Positions 1-9,607 are shown, counted from the first letter of the stretch. The stretch: DNA of 64,000 nt from Pseudomonas sp. H9 (GCF_004353925.1 NZ_SMOK01000027.1:1-64000); one strand, 5' to 3'. Notes: generated from the letters alone by a model not told the origin. Program-made: numbers and translations.

Positions 1-1350
1 GGCCTGTGGCGGGTTGCTCAGCTGGAAATGGAAGGTGACGTTGGCGTCGCCTTCTTTCGCCGCGTCTGCGGTGACTTCGACCTTGGTGTTTTGCACCGTG
101 TCTTCAACGGTTGCAGTTGCATTCGCGCCTTTGAGGTCGGTGCCTTCGAAGTTGCCGCCATTCACTTCAGTGACGGTCGCAGTGACTTTGCTGGCGTCTT
201 TGTAAGCGTCTTCGATGTTAGTGTTCGGGACTTCGAGTTTGCCGTAACCCTTGTCATCGACCGTGACGAAGTAATCCTTGCCACCGACATTGACGGTCAA
301 CACGGCAGTGGAACCGGCCTGTGGCGGGTTGCTCAGCTGGAAATGGAAGGTGACGTTAGCGTCGCCTTCTTTCGCCGCATCCGCGGTCACTTTGACCGTG
401 GTGTCTTGGATGGTGTCTTTGACATCAACGGTGATCGAGGCATCTTTCAGGTCGGTGGCTTCGTAGTTACCACCATTAACCGAAGTAACGGTCGCAGTCA
501 GGGTACTACCATCTTTATAGGCGTCTTCACCGTTGGTATTCGGCACAGACAAAGTGCCTTTACCGCTGGCGTCGACGTTGACGGTGTAATCCTTGCCGCC
601 AACGTTAACGGTCAGGGTGGTAGTGCCCTGCGGTGGATTGCTCAGTTGGAAGTTGAAGGTGACGTTTGCGTCGCCTTCCTTCGCAGGGTCAGCGCTGACC
701 GCCACGGTAGTGGTGTCAACGGTGTCCTTGACCTCGGCGGTTGCAGTCGCACCGGTCAGGTCGGTGGCTTCGTAGTTACCGCCATTGACCGAAGTAACGG
801 TCGCAGTCAAGGTGCTGCCGTCTTTGTAGGCGTCTTCACCGTTGGTATTCGGCACAGACAAAGTGCCTTTACCGCTGGCATCCACATTGACGGTGTAGTC
901 CTTGCCGCCAACGTTAACGGTCAGGGTGGTAGTTCCCTGCGGTGGATTGCTCAGCTGGAAGTGGAAGGTGACGTTGGTGTCGCCTTCTTTTGCCGGATCA
1001 GCGCTGACCGCCACGGTGGTGGTGTCAACGGTGTCCTTGACCTCAGCGGTCACGGTGGCACCGGCCAGGTTGGTGGCTTCGTAGTTACCGCCATTGACCG
1101 AAGTAACGGTCGCAGTCAGGGTGCTGCCGTCTTTGTAGGCGTCTTCACCGTTGGTGTTTGGTACCGACAGCGTGCCTTTACCGCTGGCGTCCACATTGAC
1201 GGTGTAGTCCTTGCCGCCGACGTTAACGGTCAGGGTGGTGGCACCTTGCGGTGGATTGCTCAGCTGGAAGTTGAAGGTGACGTTGGTATCGCCTTCCTTC
1301 GCCGGGTCAGCGGTCACCGCCACAGTGGTGGTGTCGACGGTGTCATTGAT
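1..1350 (-). repeat. Tandem 309-315 bp repeats inside the adhesin gene
   Basis: The landmark TTGCTCAG recurs at 14, 329, 638, 947 and 1256. Spacings are 315, 309, 309 and 309 bp, that is 105 then 103 residues. The units are nearly identical in sequence and encode extracellular bacterial Ig-like or cadherin-like repeats. The array continues past the window edge. Such identity favours recombination and causes assembly collapse. Confidence 0.95.
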
Positions 1351-2166
1351 CTGGGTAACCGCCGGCGTCTTGTCCGGAATGACGGTTAACCCACCACCGC
1401 CCGTGGTGCCAGTGATGGTCACGGAAATTTCGCTGGCATCCAGGTAGACGGTATCGTTTGGCGGGATGGTCACGCTGACGCTGCCGGTGGTTTGCCCGGC
1501 AGTGATGACAATGACCTGGCCATTGGACAGGGTCACGGTCAGGTCTGTCAGGGGTGGCTGACCGACAGTGGCGGTGTAGGTAATCACGCCACCGGCTTCA
1601 GTAATCGAAGGCGTTGCGGTCAGGGTGAGCCCGGTTTCGACGTCGGCGGTCGGGGGTACTTGCTGGTTGTTGCCATTGGTGTCCAGTCCACCCAGTTCTT
1701 CACGCTCATCGCCGGTGGCAAATCCGATAGGGCCGGTCGGAAAGCCGATGGTCGGGTCAACCGAGCCTGCGGTGGCATCCAGCATCACAAAGCTGTGACC
1801 ACCACCGGCAGCACCACCAGAGCCGCCAGCCGATGGGCCTGCCGCAGTAGCTTCAAGTTCGGTAGTCGGGTCAGCACCGGCAGCAATGGCTTGTTGCAGT
1901 TCTTCAACCGAAGGTGCTGCCTGAGCGGTGGCTTGCGCCAGGTCGGTGCTGCTGTCCGGCGCATCGGCACTCCATTGAGTGTCGCGGCCCAGGTCCAGAG
2001 TACGGCCATCAGCCAGCTCCAGGCTCACAGCGCCTGCAAGTCCGGTCAGTACCTGCTCGCCGACGAACAGGCGGTCACCTTCGATCAGTACACGGCGAAC
2101 GCCTTCTGGTGATACGGCGATAACTTGACCAACAATGCTTTTGACGATGGCAACAACGCTGCTCAT
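1..2166 (-). CDS. lapA: LapA-type giant biofilm adhesin, N-terminal part (cut by window edge)
   Basis: The frame is open from an ATG at 2166 to the window edge (722 codons seen). It begins MSSVVAIVKSIVGQVIAV, the typical start of the LapA N-terminal retention module that anchors the adhesin in the outer-membrane TolC pore during type I secretion. Residues 107-110 are TAAG. In P. fluorescens LapA the periplasmic protease LapG cuts between the two alanines of this motif, which here are A108 and A109. A Gly/Ser-rich stretch follows the site, then a unique region, and from about residue 275 tandem beta-sandwich repeats of 103-105 residues (DTVDTTTVAVTADPAKEGD-like). The C-terminal RTX secretion signal lies outside the window. 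The gene is divergent from lapEBC, its dedicated exporter. Total size and repeat number cannot be judged here. Confidence 0.95.
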   Translation of the reverse strand, partial: MSSVVAIVKSIVGQVIAVSPEGVRRVLIEGDRLFVGEQVLTGLAGAVSLELADGRTLDLGRDTQWSADAPDSSTDLAQATAQAAPSVEELQQAIAAGADPTTELEATAAGPSAGGSGGAAGGGHSFVMLDATAGSVDPTIGFPTGPIGFATGDEREELGGLDTNGNNQQVPPTADVETGLTLTATPSITEAGGVITYTATVGQPPLTDLTVTLSNGQVIVITAGQTTGSVSVTIPPNDTVYLDASEISVTITGTTGGGGLTVIPDKTPAVTQINDTVDTTTVAVTADPAKEGDTNVTFNFQLSNPPQGATTLTVNVGGKDYTVNVDASGKGTLSVPNTNGEDAYKDGSTLTATVTSVNGGNYEATNLAGATVTAEVKDTVDTTTVAVSADPAKEGDTNVTFHFQLSNPPQGTTTLTVNVGGKDYTVNVDASGKGTLSVPNTNGEDAYKDGSTLTATVTSVNGGNYEATDLTGATATAEVKDTVDTTTVAVSADPAKEGDANVTFNFQLSNPPQGTTTLTVNVGGKDYTVNVDASGKGTLSVPNTNGEDAYKDGSTLTATVTSVNGGNYEATDLKDASITVDVKDTIQDTTVKVTADAAKEGDANVTFHFQLSNPPQAGSTAVLTVNVGGKDYFVTVDDKGYGKLEVPNTNIEDAYKDASKVTATVTEVNGGNFEGTDLKGANATATVEDTVQNTKVEVTADAAKEGDANVTFHFQLSNPPQA

Positions 2167-2512
2167 TGGACTCTCCGGGTTACCCGCTCAGTTGGCTTCC
2201 ATGCCCAGTCGGCGCTGAATTGCCGTTACCTGGTGGAATGTTTCAAATGTTATTTTGACGGAAAACGCGTCAAATAATTGTCTATAATTTTTGGCTATTA
2301 AGTTTATGCCAAACTATTGACCTTCCTGTTGCCATCCTAAACAATCAGCACTCTAATGTCACATTGATATTTCTGCGGCTACCACCCTTCCTACGTACGC
2401 TCCAGTACCCATTCGGAAGTCTCCGACATAACGTCTAGTTGGTTGCCATTTTCGAGTGCAGCAACACCTTTTGCTGTGATTTGGGACAAGAGGTCCCCAG
2501 GAAAAAAGTCTA
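2167..2512. promoter_or_regulatory. Divergent lapA / lapEBC control region with FleQ-like box
   Basis: This 346-bp AT-rich gap separates the two divergent transcripts. At 2254-2274 there is an inverted repeat TTTGACG / CGTCAAA with a 7-bp spacer. Overlapping it, 2269-2282 reads GTCAAATAATTGTC, an 11 of 14 match to the published FleQ consensus GTCANTAAATTGAC. A further half-site ATTGAC lies at 2316-2321. FleQ is the c-di-GMP-responsive regulator known to control lap genes in Pseudomonas. Assigning these particular sites to FleQ is inference. Confidence 0.5.
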
Positions 2513-3850
2513 ATGCGCGCGTCATTGTTCACTGCTCTTCCTTTCGCCCTTGCTGCCAGCTTCGTTCAAGCACAAACACTGCCAGAGGCCATGCAAAAAG
2601 CCCTTGAGGTGCACCCGGAGATCCAGGCCGGGGTCAACAGCCGTATTGCTGCCGACTACCAGCTGCGTGCGGCCAAGGGTGGCTACTTGCCGAAGGTTGA
2701 TGTGCTGGCAGGCTATGGCCGCGAAGGGACCGACAGCCCGAGCACTGGCAACCGCTGGGAGACGCTCAACCGGGGTGAATCCAGCCTGCGCCTGCGACAA
2801 ATGGTTTTTGACGGTTTTGCCACTTCCAGTGAAGTAGGGCGTCAACAAGCCACCGTTAACTCGCGCGCCTATGCGTTGCTTGGCTCGTCCGAGCGCACGG
2901 CACTGACCGTAGCCCAGGTTTACCTGGATGTCCTTACCCGGCGTGAAATGGTGCGCCTGGCTGAAGACAACCTGCGTAGCCACGAACGCATTTACGACCA
3001 GATTAAGCTGCGTACCTCCAATGGCGTCGGGCGCCTGGCTGACCTTGATCAGGCCGAAGCGCGTCTGGCTCAAGCCCGCAACAACCTTATTACCGAGCAA
3101 ACCAACCTGGCAGACGCCAAGACCAACTACCTGAGCGTGGTGGGTCAGATGCCGGATGAGCTGAGCGCACCCGCACCGTTTATCGATCTGTTGCCGGCCA
3201 CGCTGGACGAAGCGCGTACGCAGATGGTCGAGAGCAGCCCAATCCTGCGTTCGGCAGAATCCGATATCGCGGCAGCTGAAAAGCAATACGAGGCGGCGAA
3301 GTCTACTTTCTATCCGCGCTTTGATGCAGAACTCGGACGGACGGCCGATAACGACATTGATGGCATGAACGGCCACAATAACGAATGGCAGGCTATGCTG
3401 CGTATGAGCTTCAACCTGTATAACGGTGGAAGCAACAAGGCCGACCTGGAATCCAAGTCGTACTTGACCAATCAGGCGCTGGACATTCGTAACAATGCCT
3501 TGCGCCAGCTCAATGAGGAATTAGGCCTGGCATGGAATGCTATGGACAACGCCAACGCGCAATTGCCTATTGCCCAGCAATACGTCGATTACAGCAACAA
3601 CGTGCGTACCGCCTACCAGAAGCAGTTCAGCCTGGGCGAACGGACTTTGCTCGACTTGCTCGATAGTGAAAACGAACTCTTTACCGCTCAGCGCCGTCTG
3701 ACTGAGGTGAAGAACCTTCAAGTATTTACTCAGTATCGAATCAAGGCGACCATTGGCCAACTGCTCAAGAGTCAGGGTGTTGTCGCACCAATGGCCACCG
3801 TGGTGCAGAACGATTTGAAACCCCAAGTGAGCCTGCCCGGCATGAACTGA
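2513..3850 (+). CDS. lapE: LapE, TolC-family outer-membrane channel of the adhesin type I secretion system
   Basis: This 445-residue protein has a Sec signal peptide (cleavage after about residue 20, ..SFVQA/QTL) and two TolC-type OEP repeats of long heptad-patterned helices. The sequence LSEVVGQ-like NYLSVVGQMPDEL and the C-terminal ERTLLDLLDSENELF are hallmarks of the AggA/LapE branch. It forms the trimeric outer-membrane and periplasmic tunnel. LapA stays threaded in this channel until LapG cuts it. It is the first gene of the lapE-lapB-lapC operon, 42 bp before lapB, and divergent from lapA. The ATG at 2513 has a weak AGGAAA-type ribosome site. Length fits the family. Confidence 0.93.
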   Translation: MRASLFTALPFALAASFVQAQTLPEAMQKALEVHPEIQAGVNSRIAADYQLRAAKGGYLPKVDVLAGYGREGTDSPSTGNRWETLNRGESSLRLRQMVFDGFATSSEVGRQQATVNSRAYALLGSSERTALTVAQVYLDVLTRREMVRLAEDNLRSHERIYDQIKLRTSNGVGRLADLDQAEARLAQARNNLITEQTNLADAKTNYLSVVGQMPDELSAPAPFIDLLPATLDEARTQMVESSPILRSAESDIAAAEKQYEAAKSTFYPRFDAELGRTADNDIDGMNGHNNEWQAMLRMSFNLYNGGSNKADLESKSYLTNQALDIRNNALRQLNEELGLAWNAMDNANAQLPIAQQYVDYSNNVRTAYQKQFSLGERTLLDLLDSENELFTAQRRLTEVKNLQVFTQYRIKATIGQLLKSQGVVAPMATVVQNDLKPQVSLPGMN

Positions 3851-3892
3851 GGCTCACGTTGAACCCCAAACGCAACCATTAAGAGAAGCCGC

Positions 3893-6049
3893 GTGGAATC
3901 AGAAGTCAGTCGAGTCCAACTCAGCCATGATCCACGCAGCCAGCACGACGATCCGTTGCTGGACAGCCTGCTGTCACTCTGTGTACTGCACCAGAAGCCC
4001 GCCAGCCGGGCAATGCTGACCACCGGCCTGCCGCTGCCGGCTCAGCGCCTGAGCCCGGAGCTGCTGCCGCGTGCAGCAGCTCGTGCCGGCCTGCAAGGGC
4101 GCTTGTTACAGCGCAAGCTTGAACAGATCCCGAACATCGCCATGCCGGCCATGCTGTTGCTGAAGGACGGTCGCAGCACGGTGTTGCTGGGCTGGGAGAA
4201 CGATGACACCGCGCGGCTGTTGCTCAGCGAGAGTGATGGTGGCGAGGTGCACGTCAGCCGTGAGGCGCTGTTGGCTGACTACAGCGGCCGGGTATTCTTC
4301 GCCCAGCCGCAGCACAAATTCGATGTCAATCACGGCAACCTGATCCCACGGGCGCGTTCGTGGTTCCGCGACACGCTCAAGCGCAGCCGCTGGTTGTACA
4401 TCGACGCCATCGCCGCCAGCCTGGTGATCAACCTGATTGCCCTGGCCGCGCCGCTGTTTGTCATGAACGTCTACGACCGCGTGGTTCCCAACCAAGCAAC
4501 CTCGACCTTGTGGGTGTTGGCCATCGGTATTGGCGGCGCCTACATCTTCGATCTGATCCTCAAGGGCCTGCGCAGCCTGTGCCTTGACCTTGCCGGGAAA
4601 AAGACCGACCTGATTATTTCCGCGACCCTGTTTGAGCGTATCGTCGGAATGGCGATGAAGTACCGACCGGCGCGGGTCGGCAGCTTTGCCCAGAACATTC
4701 ATGAGTTCCAGGGCCTGCGCGACTTCCTCGCCTCGCTGACCCTGACCAGCCTGATCGATCTGCCGTTCACCCTGCTGATCTTGCTGGTGATTGCCATCAT
4801 CGGCGGGCATCTGGTGTGGATTCCGATCATTGCTTTCCCGCTCGCCCTAGGCATTGGGTACGCCCTGCAGAAGCCCCTGGTGGCGACATTGGAGCGAACC
4901 ATGGCCCTGGCCTCCGAACGCCAGTCGAGCCTGATCGAAACCTTGGCTGGGCTCGATGCGGTCAAGGTCAACAATGCTGAAAGCGAACGTCAATACATGT
5001 GGGAGCAGACCATTGGCACCCTCAGCCGCCTTGAGCTGCGGGTCAAGGTGTTGTCCGGCCTGGCGATGAATATCACCCTGCTGATCCAGCAACTGGCGGG
5101 TGTGGCTTTGATTTGTGCTGGCGTCTACCAGATTATTGCCGGCAACCTCAGCATGGGCGGGCTGATCGCCTGCTACATGCTCAGTGGCCGCGCCCTTGGC
5201 CCGCTGGCACAGCTGTCCGGTTTGCTCACTCGCTACCAGCAGGCCAAAGTCACGATGGTGTCGACCGATCAGATGATGGAGCTGCCGCAAGAGCGCAACT
5301 TTGAAGAACGACCGCTGAGCCGCCAGGTGCTGCAGGGCGCTATCGAGTTCCGCAGTGTTGATTTCACCTACCCGAACCAGCAGAACCTGGCGCTCAAGGG
5401 CGTCAGCATGAGCATTCGGCCAGGTGAGAAAATCGGCATTATTGGCCGAAGCGGTTCGGGTAAAAGTTCGTTGGCCAAGTTGATCGTCGGGCTTTATGAA
5501 GCCGACAGCGGTTCGTTGTTGGTCGATGGCGTGGACATCCGCCAGATCGACGTCAGCGAGCTGCGCCACAACGTCGGCTACGTACCCCAGGACATCCAGC
5601 TGATGGCCGGCACCCTGCGCGACAACCTGGTCAGCGGTGCGCGTTATGTCGAAGACGAAATGGTCTTGCAGGCCGCCGAGCTGTCGGGTGTCCATGAGTT
5701 TGCGCGCCTGCATCCGCAAGGTTATGAATTGCAGGTCGGCGAACGCGGTCAGAACCTTTCTGGCGGTCAACGGCAGAACGTTGCCTTGGGCCGGGCGCTG
5801 TTGCTCAATCCACAGATCCTGCTGCTCGATGAGCCTACCAGCGCCATGGATAACACCGGCGAAGAGCGACTCAAGCAGCGCCTGCAAGCGGTCATCGAAA
5901 ACAAGACCGTGGTGCTGGTCACCCATCGGGCATCGTTGTTGTCATTGGTCGATCGTTTGATTGTCGTTGACCGGGGACAGATTGTTGCGGACGGCCCGAA
6001 AGCCGCCGTCATGGATGCGCTGAAGAAGGGGCAGATCAGTGTTGCATAA
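3893..6049 (+). CDS. lapB: LapB, type I secretion ABC exporter
   Basis: This inner-membrane ABC exporter (718 residues) powers LapA secretion. Residues 20-140 form a C39-peptidase-like domain. The expected catalytic Cys is replaced (DPLLDSLLS), so it is a non-cleaving docking domain as in HlyB. Residues 165-440 hold six membrane helices. The nucleotide-binding domain has Walker A GRSGSGKSS (518-526), signature LSGGQ (622-626) and Walker B ILLLDEP (642-648). Translation starts at GTG 3893 behind an AAGAGAAG ribosome site. Its end overlaps lapC by 11 bp, implying coupled translation. It works with LapC and LapE. Confidence 0.94.
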   Translation: MESEVSRVQLSHDPRSQHDDPLLDSLLSLCVLHQKPASRAMLTTGLPLPAQRLSPELLPRAAARAGLQGRLLQRKLEQIPNIAMPAMLLLKDGRSTVLLGWENDDTARLLLSESDGGEVHVSREALLADYSGRVFFAQPQHKFDVNHGNLIPRARSWFRDTLKRSRWLYIDAIAASLVINLIALAAPLFVMNVYDRVVPNQATSTLWVLAIGIGGAYIFDLILKGLRSLCLDLAGKKTDLIISATLFERIVGMAMKYRPARVGSFAQNIHEFQGLRDFLASLTLTSLIDLPFTLLILLVIAIIGGHLVWIPIIAFPLALGIGYALQKPLVATLERTMALASERQSSLIETLAGLDAVKVNNAESERQYMWEQTIGTLSRLELRVKVLSGLAMNITLLIQQLAGVALICAGVYQIIAGNLSMGGLIACYMLSGRALGPLAQLSGLLTRYQQAKVTMVSTDQMMELPQERNFEERPLSRQVLQGAIEFRSVDFTYPNQQNLALKGVSMSIRPGEKIGIIGRSGSGKSSLAKLIVGLYEADSGSLLVDGVDIRQIDVSELRHNVGYVPQDIQLMAGTLRDNLVSGARYVEDEMVLQAAELSGVHEFARLHPQGYELQVGERGQNLSGGQRQNVALGRALLLNPQILLLDEPTSAMDNTGEERLKQRLQAVIENKTVVLVTHRASLLSLVDRLIVVDRGQIVADGPKAAVMDALKKGQISVA

Positions 6050-7412
6050 GATCGATATGGGCCACCTCAAGGACAGCCTGCGCAAATACTTCAAGGGTTC
6101 GGAGTCGCTCAACGGCCAGCCACTGCCGGAGGTCAACAAGGCGCTGATCGAAGATGCGCCGCGCATTGTGCGTATGACCATCTGGGGTGTGATCGCGTTC
6201 TTCCTGTTTCTGGGCATATGGGCCAATTTCGCGATCATCGACGAAGTCACTCGCGGTGAAGGCAAAGCCATTCCGTCGTCCAAGCTGCAGAAGATCCAGA
6301 ACCTGGAAGGCGGTATCGTTGCGCAGATTTATGCCAAAGAAGGCCAGATCGTCGAAGCCGGCGACCCTTTGTTGCGGCTGGACGATACCCGTTTTGTTTC
6401 CAACGTCGGTGAGACCGAAGCGGACCGCTTGGCCATGGCCTTGCGTGTCGAACGCTTGAGTGCTGAGGTTGAAGACCGTCCGCTGAAAATCGACGAAGAA
6501 ATCCGCAAGGCGGCGCCTAGCCAGGCGGCGAACGAAGAAGCCCTGTACCAGAGCCGCCGCCAGCAATTGCAGGACGAGATTGGCGGTTTGCAGGAGCAAT
6601 TGGTGCAGCGCCAGCAGGAGCTGCGCGAGTTCAGTTCCAAACAGGCTCAATACCGCAACAGCCTGCAGCTGCTGCGCCAGGAAATCAGCATGTCCGAACC
6701 GCTGGTAGCGCAGGGTGCGATTTCTCAGGTCGAAGTACTGCGCCTCAAGCGCGCCGAGGTGGAAAACCGCGGTCAGCTGGATGCCACGTCATTGGCCATT
6801 CCGCGCGCTGAGTCGGCAATCAAGGAAGTAGAGCGCAAAATCGACGAGACTCGCGGCAAATTCCGTAGCGATGCCCTCACCCAGCTGAATGAAGCACGTA
6901 CTGACCTGAGCAAAGCCCAAGCCACCGGCAAGGCCCTGGACGACCGGGTCAACCGGACCTTGGTGACCTCGCCAGTGCGCGGCATCGTCAAGCAGCTGTT
7001 GGTCAACACTGTGGGTGGTGTGATCCAGCCGGGCAGCGACCTGGTTGAAATCGTACCGCTGGACGACACCCTGCTGGTCGAAGCGCGGGTCCGCCCGCAA
7101 GACATCGCCTTCCTGCATCCTGGCCAGGAAGCCATGGTCAAGTTTACCGCCTATGACTTCACCATCTATGGCGGCCTGAAAGCCAAGCTGGAGCAGATCG
7201 GTGCCGACACCATCACCGATGAAGAAAAGAACACCTTCTACGTGATCAAGCTGCGCACCGAGCGTAGCCACCTGGGCACTGACGACAAACCGCTGCTGAT
7301 CATTCCGGGCATGGTTGCGTCGGTTGACATCATCACCGGCAAGAAGAGCGTGCTGAGCTACTTGCTCAAGCCGATCATCCGCGCCCGCGCCGAAGCATTG
7401 CGCGAACGCTAA
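6039..7412 (+). CDS. lapC: LapC, HlyD-family membrane fusion protein
   Basis: The 457-residue periplasmic adaptor links LapB to LapE. It has one membrane helix (about 46-66), a lipoyl/barrel-sandwich half beginning QKIQNLEGGIV, a long coiled-coil hairpin (about 125-290), and the second lipoyl half plus beta-barrel to the C terminus. The GTG at 6039 is preferred over the ATG at 6057 because AAGAAGGGG sits 7 bp upstream of it. It overlaps the lapB stop by 11 bp. It is the last gene of the operon and is followed by a REP pair that could end the transcript. Confidence 0.93.
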   Translation: MLHKIDMGHLKDSLRKYFKGSESLNGQPLPEVNKALIEDAPRIVRMTIWGVIAFFLFLGIWANFAIIDEVTRGEGKAIPSSKLQKIQNLEGGIVAQIYAKEGQIVEAGDPLLRLDDTRFVSNVGETEADRLAMALRVERLSAEVEDRPLKIDEEIRKAAPSQAANEEALYQSRRQQLQDEIGGLQEQLVQRQQELREFSSKQAQYRNSLQLLRQEISMSEPLVAQGAISQVEVLRLKRAEVENRGQLDATSLAIPRAESAIKEVERKIDETRGKFRSDALTQLNEARTDLSKAQATGKALDDRVNRTLVTSPVRGIVKQLLVNTVGGVIQPGSDLVEIVPLDDTLLVEARVRPQDIAFLHPGQEAMVKFTAYDFTIYGGLKAKLEQIGADTITDEEKNTFYVIKLRTERSHLGTDDKPLLIIPGMVASVDIITGKKSVLSYLLKPIIRARAEALRER

Positions 7413-7446
7413 CGGTTGGGGTGGGAGCGACTGTCTTGCTCATCCT

Positions 7447-7517
7447 GTGGGAGCGGGCTTGCCCCGCGATGCGATGTGTCTGATACACCGCAATCGCGGG
7501 GGCAAGCCCGCTCCCAC
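7447..7517. repeat. REP/BIME palindrome pair after lapC
   Basis: Two inverted GTGGGAGCGGGCTTGCC-type units face each other across a variable centre. The right arm has one extra G. This is the Pseudomonas putida-type REP. It lies between the convergent lapC and WYL genes. Confidence 0.9.
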
Positions 7518-7526
7518 CGGTAGAGC

Positions 7527-8537
7527 TCAAGCGCTTTGGTACTGCGCCGCCGCATTGCTGAGGGTTTCGGCAATCTGCTGGCGCAGGGCCAGAGGCTTTT
7601 CAACGATCAACCCATCGCCCTGGCTCAGCAACCACCAGCGCAATTGCCAACTATTACTGACCGTCGCACGCAGGCAATGGCCCTTCTCCAGTTGCGTGAG
7701 CTGCATATCCGCCGACAGCGGCGTTTCACGTACCAAGCGTGCCAGGTTGTCGCTGATCCAGGCGTGCAATTCGATCTTGTCAGTGTCGCCAAACTGCAAC
7801 GCATCGCTACGCAGGTAGGCTTGCAGGTCAAAATCACGCAGGCCTTCGGTCGCAGTGTTGAGCACGCGCAGCTGGCGGAAGCGATGCACAGCGAATTGGC
7901 GAATGTCACTGTAGGGTGCGGCCGTGGCGATCAGGTAACTGATCTGGCCTCGTTGAATCAATGCCAACGGGTTGAGGGTCAGCTGGCTGACCCTGTCGTT
8001 GTGCGCCGAATAGTAGTGACAATGCAGTTGGTATTCTTCAAGCAGCGCCTCTTGCAGGGTTTCCAGAATGGTGTCCGGAACCTCCGGGGCCTGCATGTTC
8101 AGGTCAGCCCGCACGTTGGCGACCTTGTCCAGCCAGCGCGCCGCCTTGTTGGCACTGGACAGGTGTTCAAGCTTTTGCCGCGCATGGTTGAAGCGCGCAT
8201 CCAGCACCTTGAGCATGCTGCTGGGCAGTAACGGCCGTACCGCTTCCTCAACCAAGGCCAGGCTTAATGCCTCATTCACACTGATACCGCGCAACTCAAC
8301 GCACGCGTTGGCCGCCCAGTGCCAGCCATACGGGATGCTTTTGTCGTTGCGTTCAAGCGGAAAGATCAGCGACAGCTCATTCAAGTCGCGCTCGATGCTG
8401 CGTTTGCTGATGGAAAAGCCGGCGTTTTGCAGGCCAGCGACCAGCTCGGCGCTGGTGATGCCGGGCGAGCGGCTGGGCAATTGACGCAGCAGTTCCCATT
8501 GGCGGCTGAGGGTGGCGCGGGTGGTGGCGGAGGGCAA
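7527..8537 (-). CDS. WYL-domain transcriptional regulator
   Basis: The protein has an N-terminal DeoR-like winged helix (SRQWELL..SPGITSAELVAGL..SISKRSIERDLNEL), a linker, a WYL domain (EYQLHCHYYSA..LNPLALIQRGQISYLIA) and a WCX C-terminal domain. WYL domains bind nucleic-acid or nucleotide ligands in several families; the ligand and targets here are unknown. The ATG at 8606 would give 359 residues, but AAGGA lies just upstream of the TTG at 8537. Homologous proteins usually begin close to the SATTRATLSRQW sequence, so I chose the TTG (336 residues). The gene is divergent from the Sel1 gene. Confidence 0.85.
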   Translation of the reverse strand: MPSATTRATLSRQWELLRQLPSRSPGITSAELVAGLQNAGFSISKRSIERDLNELSLIFPLERNDKSIPYGWHWAANACVELRGISVNEALSLALVEEAVRPLLPSSMLKVLDARFNHARQKLEHLSSANKAARWLDKVANVRADLNMQAPEVPDTILETLQEALLEEYQLHCHYYSAHNDRVSQLTLNPLALIQRGQISYLIATAAPYSDIRQFAVHRFRQLRVLNTATEGLRDFDLQAYLRSDALQFGDTDKIELHAWISDNLARLVRETPLSADMQLTQLEKGHCLRATVSNSWQLRWWLLSQGDGLIVEKPLALRQQIAETLSNAAAQYQSA

Positions 8538-8743
8538 AAGATAACGTCCTTGTCTAGGCTTGCGGTTGTAGCATGGTCCCAGTGAGGGGATATGGCAATT
8601 GGCCATTTATTTATCATCTCAAGGATGAAGCCGTTGATTTGCCTCAACCGGATTGTTCGCGACAGGTTTTGTCGTTGCAGTGCGCAGAATCACGCCTCAT
8701 TACACCCGCCATCAGTCTGGAGGGTTGTTCAACGAGGATGAAC

Positions 8744-9562
8744 ATGTCAGCTGCCAGCAACATCTATCCACTGCTCGAACGCCTGCTACCCGAGCGAATC
8801 ATCCCGATACCTGGTCGTTCCGGGCAGTTGCAGCGGTTGTACGCCGGGGTCGGCATGCCCAGTCAGCGCGCGGCCCTGGGCGAGAGCTTCATCCTCATCA
8901 GCCGGCTGGAAGAGGCCACTGACCTGCAAGCGCTGTACAGCGACCTGCGTGCTCAGGCGCTGGATGGCAGTGTGACGGCGCTCAACGACTTGGGCTGGAT
9001 CTGGCTCAATGGCAAATACTGGCGGGCCGATCCGCCGCTGGCCGGCCATCTGCTGCGCATGGCGGCGTTGCAGGGCAGTGCTGCAGCATGGTTCAACCTG
9101 GGGCAGCAGTACTATTTCGGTAAAGGGGTAGAGGTCGCGTATGCCAGCGCGGCTGAGTATTACCAGCATGCCTTCGAGCGCGGTATGGAGCAGGCGGCGG
9201 CCGCCTTAGGCGACCTCTATGAGGAAGAAATCTGCGACAGCGATTCTCAGCAATGGACGGTCGATCTGCACATGGCCTATCGCTGGTTTTTGCGGGGTGC
9301 CCAGCGTGGCGAGGCACGTTGCCGGTTTGAAGTCGGGTATCGGCTGCTGCACGGGCAAACCGTGGCCGCTGACCCGAAGGCTGGTGTCTACTGGTTGGAG
9401 TTGGCGGCCGTGGCCGGAGTGATGCAGGCCGCTGAAGAGCTGGCGGTGCACTTCAGTGTGTCGGACAACAACCTGCGCTATATCTATTGGCGCGACCAAG
9501 CCATTGCGATGGGTAGCTCGCTGGCGCTGACCATGAAGCTCGACGATCAATTACAGCCTTGA
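8744..9562 (+). CDS. Sel1-repeat (SLR) protein
   Basis: This 272-residue soluble protein carries at least four Sel1-like TPR repeats. Visible units are ALNDLGWIWLNGKYW, AAWFNLGQQYYFGKGV with AEYYQHAFERG, AAAALGDLYEEE with AYRWFLRGAQRG, and ARCRFEVGYRLLHG with GVYWLELAAVAG. Such alpha-solenoids are protein-binding scaffolds; no enzymatic motif or signal peptide is visible. I chose the ATG at 8744 over 8738 because GAGG at 8734-8737 is then correctly spaced. It is divergent from the WYL regulator, which may control it. Function unknown. Confidence 0.8.
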   Translation: MSAASNIYPLLERLLPERIIPIPGRSGQLQRLYAGVGMPSQRAALGESFILISRLEEATDLQALYSDLRAQALDGSVTALNDLGWIWLNGKYWRADPPLAGHLLRMAALQGSAAAWFNLGQQYYFGKGVEVAYASAAEYYQHAFERGMEQAAAALGDLYEEEICDSDSQQWTVDLHMAYRWFLRGAQRGEARCRFEVGYRLLHGQTVAADPKAGVYWLELAAVAGVMQAAEELAVHFSVSDNNLRYIYWRDQAIAMGSSLALTMKLDDQLQP

Positions 9563-9607
9563 TGACACTCGTCAGCCACGCTTGACGGCAGAGGCGTCGA
9601 TCGAAGA

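Noticed and set aside
28..1389. 453-codon plus-strand ORF across the adhesin repeats
   Set aside because: It is the antisense shadow of the 309-bp repeat, open because the repeat has no stop in that frame. The opposite strand encodes a convincing LapA.
3893..4310. Active C39 bacteriocin-type peptidase in LapB
   Set aside because: The catalytic Cys position is not Cys, so it is the inactive docking form found in RTX exporters.
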